Shown: positions 8,081 through 17,752 of the stretch, piece after piece
Layout: every line of letters begins with the position of its first letter
Position numbering within the stretch: position 1 is the first letter of the stretch
DNA from: Sedimenticola sp.
GTDB lineage: Bacteria > Pseudomonadota > Gammaproteobacteria > Chromatiales > Chromatiaceae
Length of the DNA stretch: 64,000 bases
Reading direction: 5' to 3'
Assembly (NCBI GenBank): GCA_002869585.1
Contig: PKUO01000045.1
Location: 62,001 to 126,000 of the forward strand
Program-made: the position numbers and the translations under genes
Notes under the pieces: model-generated
What the model saw: only the letters and a program-made list of their open reading frames with translations
Database searches by the model: none
Told to the model about the DNA's origin: nothing

Positions 8081-9160
8081 ATGCAGATTCTTGCCGAGTG
8101 GTTTAAAAAATACCTGTCAGATCCGGGGGTTCTGTTTCTCGCCCTGTTCCTGGTGATCGGTTTTGCCGTGGTCATCACCATGGGCAATATGCTGGCCCCG
8201 GTACTGGCCAGTGTGGTCATCGCCTATCTGCTTGAGGGTGTGGTGAATCTTATCGAGCGCAGGAAAATCCCCAGATTCCCTGCGGTTCTACTGGTGTTCA
8301 CCGTCTTCATGGTGTTTCTCACAGTGATTCTTCTGGTTCTGATGCCGCAACTTTCGCGTCAGGTTACCCAGCTTTTTCAGCAGATACCGCTGATGATCAC
8401 CGAAGGGCAGGCATTATTGATGCGCCTGCCTGAACGCTATCCCGAGATCATCTCGACGGCACAGGTGCAGGAGATCATCGGTGTGATTCGCCAGGAGATC
8501 GCCGAGTTCGGCCAGCGTGTGGTATCACTCTCACTGGCCTCGGTGGTGGGCATTATTACCATTCTGGTGTACCTGATTCTGATGCCGCTGCTGGTATTTT
8601 TCTTTCTCAAGGACAAGAGTCTGATCATCGATTGGGTGCTGAAACTGCTGCCCAAGGACCGGAAATTCGCCGATACGGTCTGGCGTGATGTGGATCGTCA
8701 GATTGCCAACTACGTACGCGGAAAGTTCTGGGAAATCGTCATCGTCTGGGCGGCCAGCTTCATTACCTTCACCTTCATGGGTTTGCAGTATGCGGTGCTG
8801 CTCGGGGTGTTGGTCGGATTGTCGGTTATCATCCCCTACATCGGCGCGGCTGTGGTCACCTTTCCGGTGATCCTGATTGCCTGGTTCCAGTGGGGCTGGG
8901 GGGCTGACTTCATCTGGCTGAGCGTGGCCTATTTCATCATTCAGGCGCTGGATGGCAATGTTCTGGTACCCCTGCTGTTTTCCGAGGTGGTGAATCTCCA
9001 TCCGGTTGCGATTATCGTCGCGATCCTGGTGTTCGGTGGCCTGTGGGGTTTTTGGGGGGTGTTTTTCGCCATTCCGCTGGCAACTCTGGTTCAGGCGGTG
9101 CTCAGTGCCTGGCCGGGTCGTACGCCCGCAGAAGAGGATGGTCTGGATGAGGCAGGATGA
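8081..9160 (+). CDS. AI-2E family transporter (permease)
   Basis: 359 residues with about eight membrane segments: a pair at residues 16-50, one near 65-90, a central pair around 155-180, and three or four in the C-terminal half (WEIVIVWAASFITFTFMGL, VVTFPVILIAWFQWGWG, VAIIVAILVFGGLWGFWGVFFAIPLATL). The soluble loop at residues 95-150 and the LDGNVLVPLLFSEVVNLHP motif are family hallmarks. Members export varied small molecules or ions, so the name does not imply autoinducer transport. The stop codon lies inside a perfect inverted repeat. Confidence 0.9.
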   Translation: MQILAEWFKKYLSDPGVLFLALFLVIGFAVVITMGNMLAPVLASVVIAYLLEGVVNLIERRKIPRFPAVLLVFTVFMVFLTVILLVLMPQLSRQVTQLFQQIPLMITEGQALLMRLPERYPEIISTAQVQEIIGVIRQEIAEFGQRVVSLSLASVVGIITILVYLILMPLLVFFFLKDKSLIIDWVLKLLPKDRKFADTVWRDVDRQIANYVRGKFWEIVIVWAASFITFTFMGLQYAVLLGVLVGLSVIIPYIGAAVVTFPVILIAWFQWGWGADFIWLSVAYFIIQALDGNVLVPLLFSEVVNLHPVAIIVAILVFGGLWGFWGVFFAIPLATLVQAVLSAWPGRTPAEEDGLDEAG

Positions 9161-9183
9161 TAGCCTGGTCAGGCTATCATCCT
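9154..9183. repeat. Perfect 14-bp inverted repeat between convergent genes
   Basis: AGGATGATAGCCTG and its exact reverse complement are separated by two bases. The left arm contains the AI-2E stop codon and the right arm ends 8 bases before the DUF2892 stop. No T-run follows on either strand, so it could act as a bidirectional barrier or as a 3'-end stabiliser rather than a classic terminator. Confidence 0.6.
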
Positions 9184-9190
9184 GTGAAAA

Positions 9191-9382
9191 TTACTTGCTG
9201 TCTGTCTTGCAGGTTTTGATACCGAAAGGCAGATAGGCCGGGCACCAGCCGATGGCCGCTGTAAACAGGGGGATGACTCCGATGGCTCCCCAGATATTCT
9301 GGGTGGCTATACCCCAGCCCACCAGTCCTAAGCCGACAACCAGACGCAATCCACGATCAATTCCACCCATATTTTTGTTCAT
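9191..9382 (-). CDS. DUF2892 (YgaP-type) small inner-membrane protein
   Basis: 63 residues with two hydrophobic segments, LVVGLGLVGWGIA and IGVIPLFTAAIGWCPAYLPFG. The NMGGIDRGLRLVVG start and the GWCPAYLPFGIKTC end are the DUF2892 signature, best known as the membrane domain of the rhodanese YgaP. Here it stands alone without a rhodanese. Such proteins are common in sulfur oxidisers. It is upstream-adjacent to a Crp/Fnr gene on the same strand but separated by 129 bases, so it may have its own promoter. Confidence 0.88.
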   Translation of the reverse strand: MNKNMGGIDRGLRLVVGLGLVGWGIATQNIWGAIGVIPLFTAAIGWCPAYLPFGIKTCKTDSK

Positions 9383-9511
9383 GCCTGTCTCCCGAATTTG
9401 TAGTGACGCTATTTAGCTATTAGATGAGGGTTTCTGAGAAAGATTCCCTGTTTCATGGGCGAAGGATAGGTTGTCAGGACGGTGTTGTCAGTGACAAAGT
9501 CACACAGATGA

Positions 9512-10192
9512 TCAGGCGGATCGTTTGCGTTGCAGTCCTGCAGGGTCTATCACTTCAATAGCGCCGCGGGCAATGCTGACCAATCGGGCGTTTTCAAGAT
9601 CTTTCAGTATACGGCTCACCACTTCACGCGATGTCCCGAGATCGGAGGCGATCTCCTGATGGGTGGCGGTTATCTGCCGGCGGGTTGCTGTGATGTTATC
9701 GAGCAGATAATCGACAATGCGTTTATCCATGCGCCCGAAGGCCACCTCTTCGACAACGCTGATGATACTCGATAGCCGTTTTGCCACCAGGCCAAAGATG
9801 TAATCCCGCCAGGCCGCCGATTCGGCCAGCCACTGGTTGACTGTATGGGCTGGAATCAGCAGTGCATCGATCTCGGTTTCACTGATTGCGATGGCTGGAA
9901 AGGGCTCACTGCTGAGGATGCAGGATGCGGTCAGAATACAGCTCTCACCCGGTCCGATGCGATACAGGGTGATTTCCCTGCCGTTTTCACCGAGTTTATA
10001 GACGCGGGCAGTACCGCCAATGATCAGGGCCAGATGGCTGCATGACCGGCCCTGGTCGCAGATCAGCTGGTTTTTGTTGAGATGGATGACCGATCCACTG
10101 GCCTGCAGCCGGTGGAGTAAATCCCCATCCCGTTGTTGCAGAAAGGGGAATGCCGCCACAAGCTCGCTAGCCAGTTGTAGGTCGGCAATCAC
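9512..10192 (-). CDS. Crp/Fnr-family transcriptional regulator
   Basis: 226 residues. A cyclic-nucleotide-binding-like beta-roll (residues 15-125) contains GPGESCILTASCILSSEPFPA, a form typical of a Crp/Fnr subgroup in sulfur and nitrogen bacteria. The C-terminal winged helix includes THQEIASDLGTSREVVSRILKDLE, the Crp-type recognition helix. The N-terminal cysteine set that binds the FNR cluster is absent, so it is not a canonical FNR; the sensed signal is unknown. It starts with GTG after AGGAAATC and lies 6 bases after the previous gene's stop, indicating an operon with it. Confidence 0.87.
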   Translation of the reverse strand: MIADLQLASELVAAFPFLQQRDGDLLHRLQASGSVIHLNKNQLICDQGRSCSHLALIIGGTARVYKLGENGREITLYRIGPGESCILTASCILSSEPFPAIAISETEIDALLIPAHTVNQWLAESAAWRDYIFGLVAKRLSSIISVVEEVAFGRMDKRIVDYLLDNITATRRQITATHQEIASDLGTSREVVSRILKDLENARLVSIARGAIEVIDPAGLQRKRSA

Positions 10193-10198
10193 GATTTC

Positions 10199-12532
10199 CT
10201 ACAGATCCGGTTGCAGATCTGCGAGACTGAGCCAGTGTTCCGGGGTGATCTGAGGGTCGGAAACTCCCGGCAAAATGGCCTTCGCGCCGAGGATATGTAT
10301 TTCCCGGACGATTTTTTCGGCGGTTTCCCTATCGGTCTTCAGGATGGGTATGGCGAAACGCACATAATCCGCATGAAGAAACTGTAATACGCGCAGGGCG
10401 GCAGTGTTGGCGCCGAATCTCGATAGAGAGACACCAATCCCCATCTCCTTCAGCTCGTTGATGAAGTTTTTGGCAACTTTCAGATCCTGACCCAGTTCGG
10501 CAATTGCATATTCGAATACCAGCCCCGTACCCACGATCTGAATGGCCCTGAGTTGCTTGCGCAGCCATTCGATGTTGCTCAACTCCAGCATCGATTGGAA
10601 AGACTGCTCGATAAAGAGTCTGATCTGTTTGCCCTCACGCCGCTTGTTTTCCAAAGCGGAGAGGGCGTGCAGCACTGACAGTCTGTCGATATCTGCGATC
10701 ATTGACTTGTCCTGGGCCACCTTGCGCCAGTCGCCTTTCGGAACTATCTCACGGCCATGCCGTAGTCGCAGACTCAAATCTGAGGTTTCGTATTCTGAAG
10801 CCGCTTTTGTCGACAGTGGCTGGAAAATCACCTGGAAGCTGTTTTCCTGTATCGCCGCTTCCAGCAGCGCAGCCAGATTTTTTTGGTTATCGTTTTCGGT
10901 GTGTTTGCTGAATTGGTGGTCATAGATGAGGATCTGCTCGCCACCACCTTTGATGGCCTCTTGCGCCGCCACCGCTGCCCGGTCAATCATTTGCGAAGCG
11001 CTGTTGATATCTTTGTCGAACAGGCAGATGCCGATGGATGTATTGAGTTTGATCTCTTGGCCGTCACAGTCGAAGTAGTGATGACTGATCGCATTTTGTA
11101 TTTTCGATGCCAGCGATAGGAGGTCGGCGGCCTTGGGTTTGCTGGCCAATACGCCGATGCCATTATCCAGTTCCGCCACGATATCCTGCTGACCGGCAAT
11201 TCCGGCTACCAGGGTTCGCAACTCCCGGAGCAGAGTTTCGGTCTGCGGCTCGGTGAAAGCAGGCTGGTTTTTTTTCTGATTGCTGAACGCGAGGTGCAAG
11301 ATACCACCCATCAGGGGTTGAGTGGCCTCAGTGATCAGGGATTCGAGCTGTTCGTAGAAATAGTGCCGGGCTGTCGGGCCGTTCAGGCTGCTCGAGAGGT
11401 TCTGGCCTGGCGGACCGGCTTTGAGCGCCTTTGATCTTTCCACCCGGTTTGCAATGGTGCTGATCAGATGTTTCGGGCGGATGGGTTTGGTCAGAAAATC
11501 ATCACCACCAGCACTCAGGGCGTGCAGCTTTTTGTCGGTGTCGTGTTCGCCCGAGAGAAAAACGATGGGTGTAGTGATGAAATCAGGGTGCTCACGGATT
11601 ATCGTCGTCAGCTCTTTTCCGTCGACATTCGGCATGTACAGATCCATCAGAATCAGATCCGGGCGGAAGTCGTTCAGTGCATCCAGGGCGTGCAGCGGCT
11701 CGGTGACTGCAAGGGTTTTCATTCCCCCTTTTTCCAGAATCGATGCGGCAAATTTGGCCTGGGATGGATCATCCTCGATGATCAGAATCCGGTAGCCCTC
11801 TTCCTTGGGTGAGGTGAGCTGTTGAATCTTTTCCACCAGCTTCTGCATGGTGAACGGGTGCAGAAAATAGGCATCGACACCCGAGCGCAAGGCCAGAAGT
11901 CGTTGTTCCAACTGCTTTGATGTACTCAGGCAGACGGTGGGTATCTTCTTTTTCTCGGTCTCTTCCTGCAGGCGAAGTTCCCGGTTCAGCGAGACCATTT
12001 GCTTGAGAAAAGTGCCTTCGAAAATCAGGATGTCCGGGATGCGTTTTTGCAGTTCGCCCTCGACATCATCAGGGTGTATGAAGGGGAGGACTGCAAAACC
12101 CAAGGCTTCCAGTGCAGCAGTCAGGCCGGAGGCGATATCCTCGCTGGCGCGCAGAAAAAAGGCGATTTTATCGCCGGGCGCGACAGTCGTGGAGAACTGG
12201 TCGGCGATGGCCTTGTTGACCTGCTCTTTCAGGGTATTCATCAATTTGTCGATCCGCCCGGTCTGCTCGCCATCAGCGAAATTCTGGCGCGCTATCAGCA
12301 GATTGAGTTGGTTTTCCAGGGAGAAGGCGCTTTCACTGATGTCGATCAGCCCGACCTTTCCGCCACTGCCGACCAGATCCTGGACGCGGGCAAGCATCTT
12401 TTCAGCCTGATTCTTGTCGCCTTGTGAGCTGTTTACTGCCTTCCATGCCTGTTCGATCGCCACGAAGCGTTCGGGCAAATGCTGCAAGAAAATATTTTTT
12501 ATTTCGTTGTTTTTATTGGCCGGGCCTGACAT
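10199..12532 (-). CDS. Multidomain signalling protein: degenerate Hpt, two REC, degenerate GGDEF and EAL domains
   Basis: 777 residues. Residues 1-110 resemble an Hpt domain, but the phospho-accepting His is Gln51 (RVQDLVGSGGKVG). Residues about 125-245 are a REC-like domain lacking the acceptor Asp (DILIFEGTF). Residues about 247-370 are a canonical REC (IIEDDPSQ, LILMDLYMPNVDG, FLTKPI). Residues about 400-530 are GGDEF-like, with DNGIG in place of GGDEF. The C-terminus is EAL-like, with LRLR for EAL and SRFGAN for DDFGTG. It should therefore neither make nor cleave c-di-GMP; a binding or scaffold role like FimX is plausible. It is co-transcribed with the Crp/Fnr regulator and divergent from a hybrid kinase that could phosphorylate the intact REC. 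Confidence 0.85.
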   Translation of the reverse strand: MSGPANKNNEIKNIFLQHLPERFVAIEQAWKAVNSSQGDKNQAEKMLARVQDLVGSGGKVGLIDISESAFSLENQLNLLIARQNFADGEQTGRIDKLMNTLKEQVNKAIADQFSTTVAPGDKIAFFLRASEDIASGLTAALEALGFAVLPFIHPDDVEGELQKRIPDILIFEGTFLKQMVSLNRELRLQEETEKKKIPTVCLSTSKQLEQRLLALRSGVDAYFLHPFTMQKLVEKIQQLTSPKEEGYRILIIEDDPSQAKFAASILEKGGMKTLAVTEPLHALDALNDFRPDLILMDLYMPNVDGKELTTIIREHPDFITTPIVFLSGEHDTDKKLHALSAGGDDFLTKPIRPKHLISTIANRVERSKALKAGPPGQNLSSSLNGPTARHYFYEQLESLITEATQPLMGGILHLAFSNQKKNQPAFTEPQTETLLRELRTLVAGIAGQQDIVAELDNGIGVLASKPKAADLLSLASKIQNAISHHYFDCDGQEIKLNTSIGICLFDKDINSASQMIDRAAVAAQEAIKGGGEQILIYDHQFSKHTENDNQKNLAALLEAAIQENSFQVIFQPLSTKAASEYETSDLSLRLRHGREIVPKGDWRKVAQDKSMIADIDRLSVLHALSALENKRREGKQIRLFIEQSFQSMLELSNIEWLRKQLRAIQIVGTGLVFEYAIAELGQDLKVAKNFINELKEMGIGVSLSRFGANTAALRVLQFLHADYVRFAIPILKTDRETAEKIVREIHILGAKAILPGVSDPQITPEHWLSLADLQPDL

Positions 12533-12705
12533 TTAACCAATCCTGTTCCTAACTTGTTTATATTATTAATTTTTTTTGGTGTAGTGTCAGGATGCTGGTA
12601 CTACCATTCATCCTGAAATGAGTGTCATATGTCATATTTCTGTAGAGTTTATACTAAACCCGGTATAACTAACGATAAAAAGTGTCATGAAACAAAGGTT
12701 GTCTG

Positions 12706-15534
12706 ATGCCAGAAATCTCGATTACCAGGGAAAAGCTTGTGATGGCCGAACGGGTCCGGCTGTTCTATGGTGGATTGATTTTTACCGCTACCGGAACCCT
12801 GTTTCTCGCGGCATTGGTGGTCTGGCTGTTCGGTGCGAATGAATCCAGTCCTATCGGGGTCTGGGGGCTCAGCGTGCTGATTGCCGGGGCGGTGGAGGCG
12901 TTGCTCTGGATTGCCTGGAAACGGGTGCAGCCGGACCTAGCAGCGGCCTGGCGCTGGCAGTATTTTCCGGTGATTCCCCTGTTTGTGGCGGGTCTGGGAT
13001 GGGGGGTGGTCGCCGCCTATCCTTTCCCTGACTATTCCAGTTCCCTGGCACAGTTGATGGCCTTGACCGCCACCGGCGGGGTGTTGCTGACGATACTGCT
13101 GCTGGCAGCGCTGGAACTGGCCATTCTGGTGTTTATTTTAGCCATGATCATTCCGCTGGCGTACCAGTTTCTCGTGGTGGGGGGCTGGCCCAGCACGCCT
13201 GTGGCTACCATGATGATCTCGATCATTATCGGCATGGGTCTGGTGACCGCCGCCCTCTCTTTGCTCTACGGGACAATCGCAGGCCTGCGGGCCGGTAAAC
13301 GAAATGTATCAGGCAAGCTGGATGTGGCAAAGGAGCATATGGAAGGGCTGCACAGCCGCCTGAGCAATGAAGACGTTCGTCGCCGGGATGTCGAGTACGA
13401 GCTCTATCTGGCGAAAGAGGAGGCGGAAACCGCCAATATGGCCAAGAGCGAATTTCTGGCGACCATGAGCCATGAAATCAGAACGCCACTCAACGGTATC
13501 GTGCCCCTGCTGGAGATCCTCAAGGAGACTGAACTCGATTCCGAGCAGCGTCAATTCGTCAATACCGCACTGACCTCATCCCACCACCTGTTGCGGATCA
13601 TCAACGATATCCTCGATTTTTCCAAAATCGAGGCGGGGAAGCTCGATATTGAGTTCATCGACTTTCAGTTGGATGAAGCGGTGGATTCGATTATCGCCCT
13701 GTTATCCAAGAATGCCGACCGGCGCAAGCTGACACTGAGCTACAGCATTGGTCCGGGGGTCCCTGAGAGCGTCAAGGCCGATCCAATCAGGTTACGTCAG
13801 GTGCTGACCAATCTGGTCAGCAATGCCATCAAGTTTACCGAGTCGGGTGGCGTGATCAGGGTGGAGGTCAACCTGCGCGAGAGCGACCATGAACATCAGG
13901 AGATCGTTTTCGCGGTACGCGATACCGGCATTGGTATGGATCGGGAGACCATTGCCCGCCTGTTCCGCTCCTTTTCACAGGCCGATGCCTCCACCACCCG
14001 TAAACATGGGGGTACCGGGCTGGGGTTGGTGATCTGCAGGCGCCTGGTAGAGCTGATGGGCGGAGAGATAGGCGTCAGCTCGGAAAAGAACAAGGGTTCT
14101 GTGTTCTGGTTCACCCTGCCACTGATCAGAAAAACGGCGGAAAATGAAACTAATGCGAGTGAAGAAGCCATACAGTTTCGAGCCCTGCTGGTTGCCAATA
14201 CCCATCGTGGCATAAAACAGCTGATCAAGGCGCTGGACGAGTATGAGTTTGTCTATGATCAGGTGGAGAGCGCGGAAAACGCTATTCTGAAGCTCAACTC
14301 GGCGGCCAACCTGGGCAATAACTGGACCTATCAGCTGATCGTTGCCGATGCACGGCTGCTGGGTGCTGGACTGTTCAGCTTTATCAACAAAATCAGGGCC
14401 TCGATCCGCTTTCGTGGTATCAAAATCCTGGTACTGTCAGAGCGTGAAAGCGATGTCGACTTCTTATCCAATCTGGGAGATGTGGAGGTGATTGCCCATT
14501 CGGCCAGAAAGGATGTCCTGTATGACCTGCTTGCTGACATCGTTTCTCCGGGTGTCGATTCCGGGTTGATCGAAAGGCAGCAGGAAAAGAATGAGATATC
14601 CTCAGATCCCTCGGTATCACAGCGATTCTGGGACCGGGAGTTTTCCGACTATCTGGATATAGGCGATAACGGTTCATTACGCACTAGCGAGGCTTCCGAC
14701 CTGGTGGGGAAGGTGCTGATTGTCGAAGATAACCCGGTCAACCTGGCGGTTGCGAAAAAGATTCTGCAGAAATTTGGCATCAACTGTGATGTTGCCCAGG
14801 ATGGCCTGGCGGCTCTCGGTCAATTTGAAAAGGAACATTATGATCTGATCCTGATGGATTGCCAGATGCCGCGGATGGATGGCTATGAGGCGACGCGGGC
14901 GATTCGGGTGCGGGAGAAATCCATGGGGCTGACGCATACGGCGATAGTGGCAATGACCGCCAACGCCATGGTCGGGGACAGGGAGAAATGCCTGGAATCC
15001 GGCATGGATGATTATCTGCCCAAGCCCTTGCTGCCTGATCGACTGCACAGTGTGTTGCGTGAATGGTTGCCCATGCGGGAATTGATTGAAGGTGAACCTG
15101 GAGACTCAGATAGGAGTGCCGCTGACTCGGATGTTGCGCTTGTGAACAGTGAAAAACAGCCAGTTACCTCGTCAGATCAGGCCAGTGGAGAGCTTATCGA
15201 ACTGGGCGTGATCGAAGAGTTGTATGAGATCATGGAGGAGGATTTCATCGGTCTGATTGACAGCTATCTGGAAAATACACCGATGCTGTTGCGGGAAATC
15301 GAGGCGGGTGTCAAGGATGAGGATTGCACCCAGGTGGTCGTGCCGGCCCACTCACTGAAATCGAGCAGCGCCAATGTGGGCGCTATCGGCTTGTCGGAAC
15401 TCTCCAAGCAACTGGAGATGGCTGCGCGTGCCGACAGCTTCAATCAGGTAAAGGAGCTTTCCGTGCTGCTCGAGGAACAGTTTGATGGGGTGAAACGGGA
15501 GTTGCACACTATCTGTGAACGCGGCATGCCCTAG
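12706..15534 (+). CDS. Membrane hybrid sensor histidine kinase with two REC domains and an Hpt domain
   Basis: 942 residues. Residues 20-200 contain about six membrane helices without a large periplasmic domain. A coiled coil (residues 205-245) leads to HisKA with His256 ([15 protein letters not shown]), then HATPase_c ([29 protein letters not shown]). A divergent REC (about 485-610, Asp in IVADARL) precedes a canonical REC with Asp718 ([13 protein letters not shown]) and an Hpt with His882 ([11 protein letters not shown]). The architecture is BarA-like, with a full internal phosphorelay. It is divergent from the REC/EAL-like gene across a 173-base gap and is probably its kinase. It ends in TAG. 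Confidence 0.92.
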   Translation: MPEISITREKLVMAERVRLFYGGLIFTATGTLFLAALVVWLFGANESSPIGVWGLSVLIAGAVEALLWIAWKRVQPDLAAAWRWQYFPVIPLFVAGLGWGVVAAYPFPDYSSSLAQLMALTATGGVLLTILLLAALELAILVFILAMIIPLAYQFLVVGGWPSTPVATMMISIIIGMGLVTAALSLLYGTIAGLRAGKRNVSGKLDVAKEHMEGLHSRLSNEDVRRRDVEYELYLAKEEAETANMAKSEFLATMSHEIRTPLNGIVPLLEILKETELDSEQRQFVNTALTSSHHLLRIINDILDFSKIEAGKLDIEFIDFQLDEAVDSIIALLSKNADRRKLTLSYSIGPGVPESVKADPIRLRQVLTNLVSNAIKFTESGGVIRVEVNLRESDHEHQEIVFAVRDTGIGMDRETIARLFRSFSQADASTTRKHGGTGLGLVICRRLVELMGGEIGVSSEKNKGSVFWFTLPLIRKTAENETNASEEAIQFRALLVANTHRGIKQLIKALDEYEFVYDQVESAENAILKLNSAANLGNNWTYQLIVADARLLGAGLFSFINKIRASIRFRGIKILVLSERESDVDFLSNLGDVEVIAHSARKDVLYDLLADIVSPGVDSGLIERQQEKNEISSDPSVSQRFWDREFSDYLDIGDNGSLRTSEASDLVGKVLIVEDNPVNLAVAKKILQKFGINCDVAQDGLAALGQFEKEHYDLILMDCQMPRMDGYEATRAIRVREKSMGLTHTAIVAMTANAMVGDREKCLESGMDDYLPKPLLPDRLHSVLREWLPMRELIEGEPGDSDRSAADSDVALVNSEKQPVTSSDQASGELIELGVIEELYEIMEEDFIGLIDSYLENTPMLLREIEAGVKDEDCTQVVVPAHSLKSSSANVGAIGLSELSKQLEMAARADSFNQVKELSVLLEEQFDGVKRELHTICERGMP

Positions 15535-15592
15535 GGTCCATAGCTAAAAAAATAGACCGGCACAACATCACATCATTCCCGCAGGAGGTTTT

Positions 15593-16873
15593 TTGTCTGT
15601 CTGGAAACGAAGGCCCGTTATCTCATGGTGTCTGTACGATTGGGCAAACTCGGCCTATGCCACCACCGTCATGGCGGGTTTTTTTCCCGTGTTTTTCAAG
15701 AAATACTGGGCCGAGGATCTCGCGGTAACCGACTCAACCTTTTGGCTGGCGCTGGCCAATTCACTAGCCAGCGTGCTGGTGGTGTTTCTGGCGCCGGTGC
15801 TCGGGGCTATCGCTGATCGGGCAGGGGCAAAAAAACGCTTTCTGCTGTTCTTCTCCTTCATGGGTATTGTCATGACCGCGGCGCTCTATCTGGTTGCGGA
15901 AGGGGGCTGGATGCTGGCGCTGGTCCTCTATGTCCTGGCCAGCCTGGGTTTTTCCGGCGGCATGGTGTTCTATGATGCCCTGTTGGTCAATGTAGCGGAA
16001 AAACAGAAATATGATCTGGTTTCTGCCCTGGGCTACGGTTTCGGTTATCTGGGTGGTGGGTTGCTGTTCAGCTTTGATGTGATATTGACGCTGTTCCCGC
16101 AGAGTTTTGGTCTGGCCGATACCTCCGAGGCGGTCAGGATCGCCTTTCTGTCTGTGGCTGTCTGGTGGGGGCTGTTCTCCATTCCGGTTTTCCTGTTTGT
16201 CAAAGAAGTACCGGTTGAGGCGGATCTCGATGGCCAGGGGGCGGTGATGGGCGGCATTCGGCAACTACTCGATACCTTCCATGAGATCAGGATGATGAAG
16301 CAGACCTTCCTGTTTCTGCTGGCATACTGGCTGTATATCGACGGGGTGGATACGATTATCCGCATGGCGGTGGATTACGGATTGTCAATCGGTTTCGATA
16401 CCAATGGACTGATGACAGCTCTGCTGCTGACCCAGTTCATCGGTTTTCCTGCTGCCATAGTGTTTGGCAAGCTGGGTGAAAAACGCGGTGCGAGACAGGG
16501 GATCATGCTGGGAATCTTTGTCTACCTGCTGGTCATTCTCTGGGCCTACCAGATGGAATCGGTCTGGGAGTTCTATGCCCTGGCGGTGGTCATCGGCCTG
16601 GTCCAGGGGGGTGTCCAGTCTCTGAGTCGCTCGCTCTACGCCACGCTGATACCAAGAAACAAGGCGGGCGAATTCTTTGGTTTCTACAACATGCTGGGGA
16701 AGTTCGCGGTGGTTCTGGGTCCCATCCTCATGGGATGGGTTGGGGTTGTTACCGGCAGTTCCAGGATCTCCATCCTCTCCATCTCCATTCTGTTCATCAG
16801 CGGTGCCATCATCCTCTCCAGGGTGGATATCGCAAAAGGCCAGAAACAGGCCAGAATGATGGAAGATATCTAG
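15593..16873 (+). CDS. MFS transporter, UMF1/Atg22-like family
   Basis: 426 residues and 12 membrane segments. The N-terminal CLYDWANSAYATTVMAGFFP and RAGAKKRFLLFF loop are the UMF1 family signature; the second half contains GVQSLSRSLYATLIPRNKAGEFFGFY. The start is TTG, chosen because GCAGGAGG lies directly upstream and no ATG gives the complete signature. The bacterial substrates are unknown; yeast Atg22 exports amino acids from the vacuole. The gene lies in the same direction as the hybrid kinase and 13 bases before the peptidase gene. Confidence 0.9.
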   Translation: MSVWKRRPVISWCLYDWANSAYATTVMAGFFPVFFKKYWAEDLAVTDSTFWLALANSLASVLVVFLAPVLGAIADRAGAKKRFLLFFSFMGIVMTAALYLVAEGGWMLALVLYVLASLGFSGGMVFYDALLVNVAEKQKYDLVSALGYGFGYLGGGLLFSFDVILTLFPQSFGLADTSEAVRIAFLSVAVWWGLFSIPVFLFVKEVPVEADLDGQGAVMGGIRQLLDTFHEIRMMKQTFLFLLAYWLYIDGVDTIIRMAVDYGLSIGFDTNGLMTALLLTQFIGFPAAIVFGKLGEKRGARQGIMLGIFVYLLVILWAYQMESVWEFYALAVVIGLVQGGVQSLSRSLYATLIPRNKAGEFFGFYNMLGKFAVVLGPILMGWVGVVTGSSRISILSISILFISGAIILSRVDIAKGQKQARMMEDI

Positions 16874-16886
16874 CGGATTTCGGCAC

Positions 16887-17567
16887 ATGCACCTGATACT
16901 GCTTACACTACTGCTGGTACTGGTGATCTTCGCACCGCAATGGTGGGTGGGGTATGTGCTTGCCCGCTACAACCGCGAGGAGGAGTTCCCCGGTAGTGGC
17001 AGCGAGTTTGCCAGGCATCTGCTGACGCGTTTCGATCTGCAAGACGTCAAGGTTGAAGAGGCTGGTGGGGAAGGGGACCACTACGATACCCAGCAGCGTG
17101 TGGTTCGTCTCGCTCCGGACAAGTACCATCGTAAAAGCCTGACGGCGATCACTACCGCGGCCCATGAAGTGGGGCATGCGATTCAGCACTCGATGAACTA
17201 CGGCCCGTTCCTCTGGCGTCTGCGTCTGGCGAAAATGGCTCGGGTGACGGAAAAACTGGGCTCCTTCCTGCTGTTTGCGGTGCCCGTGCTGGCACTGATA
17301 ACCCGGACACCGGCGGCGGGGGCGATCACTTTTTTGGCCGCTATGGCGACTATCGGCGTCTCCGTGGTGGTGCAACTGCTGACCCTGCCGGTGGAGTGGG
17401 ATGCCAGTTTCACACGCGCCATGCCCATCCTCGAAACCGGCTACATCGATGCCAGGCAGCAGAAGGCTGCGAAACGGATTCTCCGGGCCTGCGCCTTCAC
17501 CTATGTTGCATCGTCGCTGGCCGGGCTGCTCAACTTCTGGCGCTGGGCGCGGGTTCTCAAACCCTGA
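16887..17567 (+). CDS. Membrane-bound neutral zinc metallopeptidase (Zn_peptidase_2/YugP family)
   Basis: 226 residues. An N-terminal membrane anchor (residues 3-20) is followed by the zincin motif AAHEVGHAIQH, with HExxH at about residues 92-96. Two hydrophobic helices follow (SFLLFAVPVLALI, GAITFLAAMATIGVSVVVQLLTLPVEWDASF) and a conserved C-terminal ILRACAFTYVASSLAGLLNFWRW. This is the YugP-like family of membrane peptidases, with unknown natural substrates. It is 13 bases downstream of the MFS gene and probably in its transcript. Confidence 0.88.
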   Translation: MHLILLTLLLVLVIFAPQWWVGYVLARYNREEEFPGSGSEFARHLLTRFDLQDVKVEEAGGEGDHYDTQQRVVRLAPDKYHRKSLTAITTAAHEVGHAIQHSMNYGPFLWRLRLAKMARVTEKLGSFLLFAVPVLALITRTPAAGAITFLAAMATIGVSVVVQLLTLPVEWDASFTRAMPILETGYIDARQQKAAKRILRACAFTYVASSLAGLLNFWRWARVLKP

Positions 17568-17701
17568 AGCCATCCCCGCTCTGATCTCATAAAACAGGAT
17601 GCCGTCGGTTTTTTGCCTTTGAGGTATCTGCCGTGGCGTCAAACCTCTGGCGTGCGCCGGTACGTCTTTCTTTACTCATTGATATATAACAGAAATATTT
17701 A

Positions 17702-17717
17702 TGGCATAGCTATTGCT
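17702..17717 (+). promoter_or_regulatory. Sigma-54 (RpoN) promoter of the fliL flagellar operon
   Basis: TGGCATAGCTATTGCT matches the sigma-54 consensus TGGCAYR-N4-TTGCW at every defined position, with the required GG-GC spacing. It lies 36 bases before the fliL ATG. Class II/III flagellar operons of polar flagellates are typically FleQ/RpoN dependent. Confidence 0.85.
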
Positions 17718-17752
17718 AACTTGTATGGGTGCATGTGCAAGAGGTTTAAACA

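Noticed and set aside
10192-10201. Fusion of the Crp/Fnr and REC/EAL-like genes
   Set aside because: A TAG at 10199-10201 and a separate GTG with its own ribosome site separate them; they are neighbours in an operon.
12533-12705. Three GTGTCA motifs in the divergent region as a regulator site
   Set aside because: Spacing and surroundings are irregular, so I could not support an operator.
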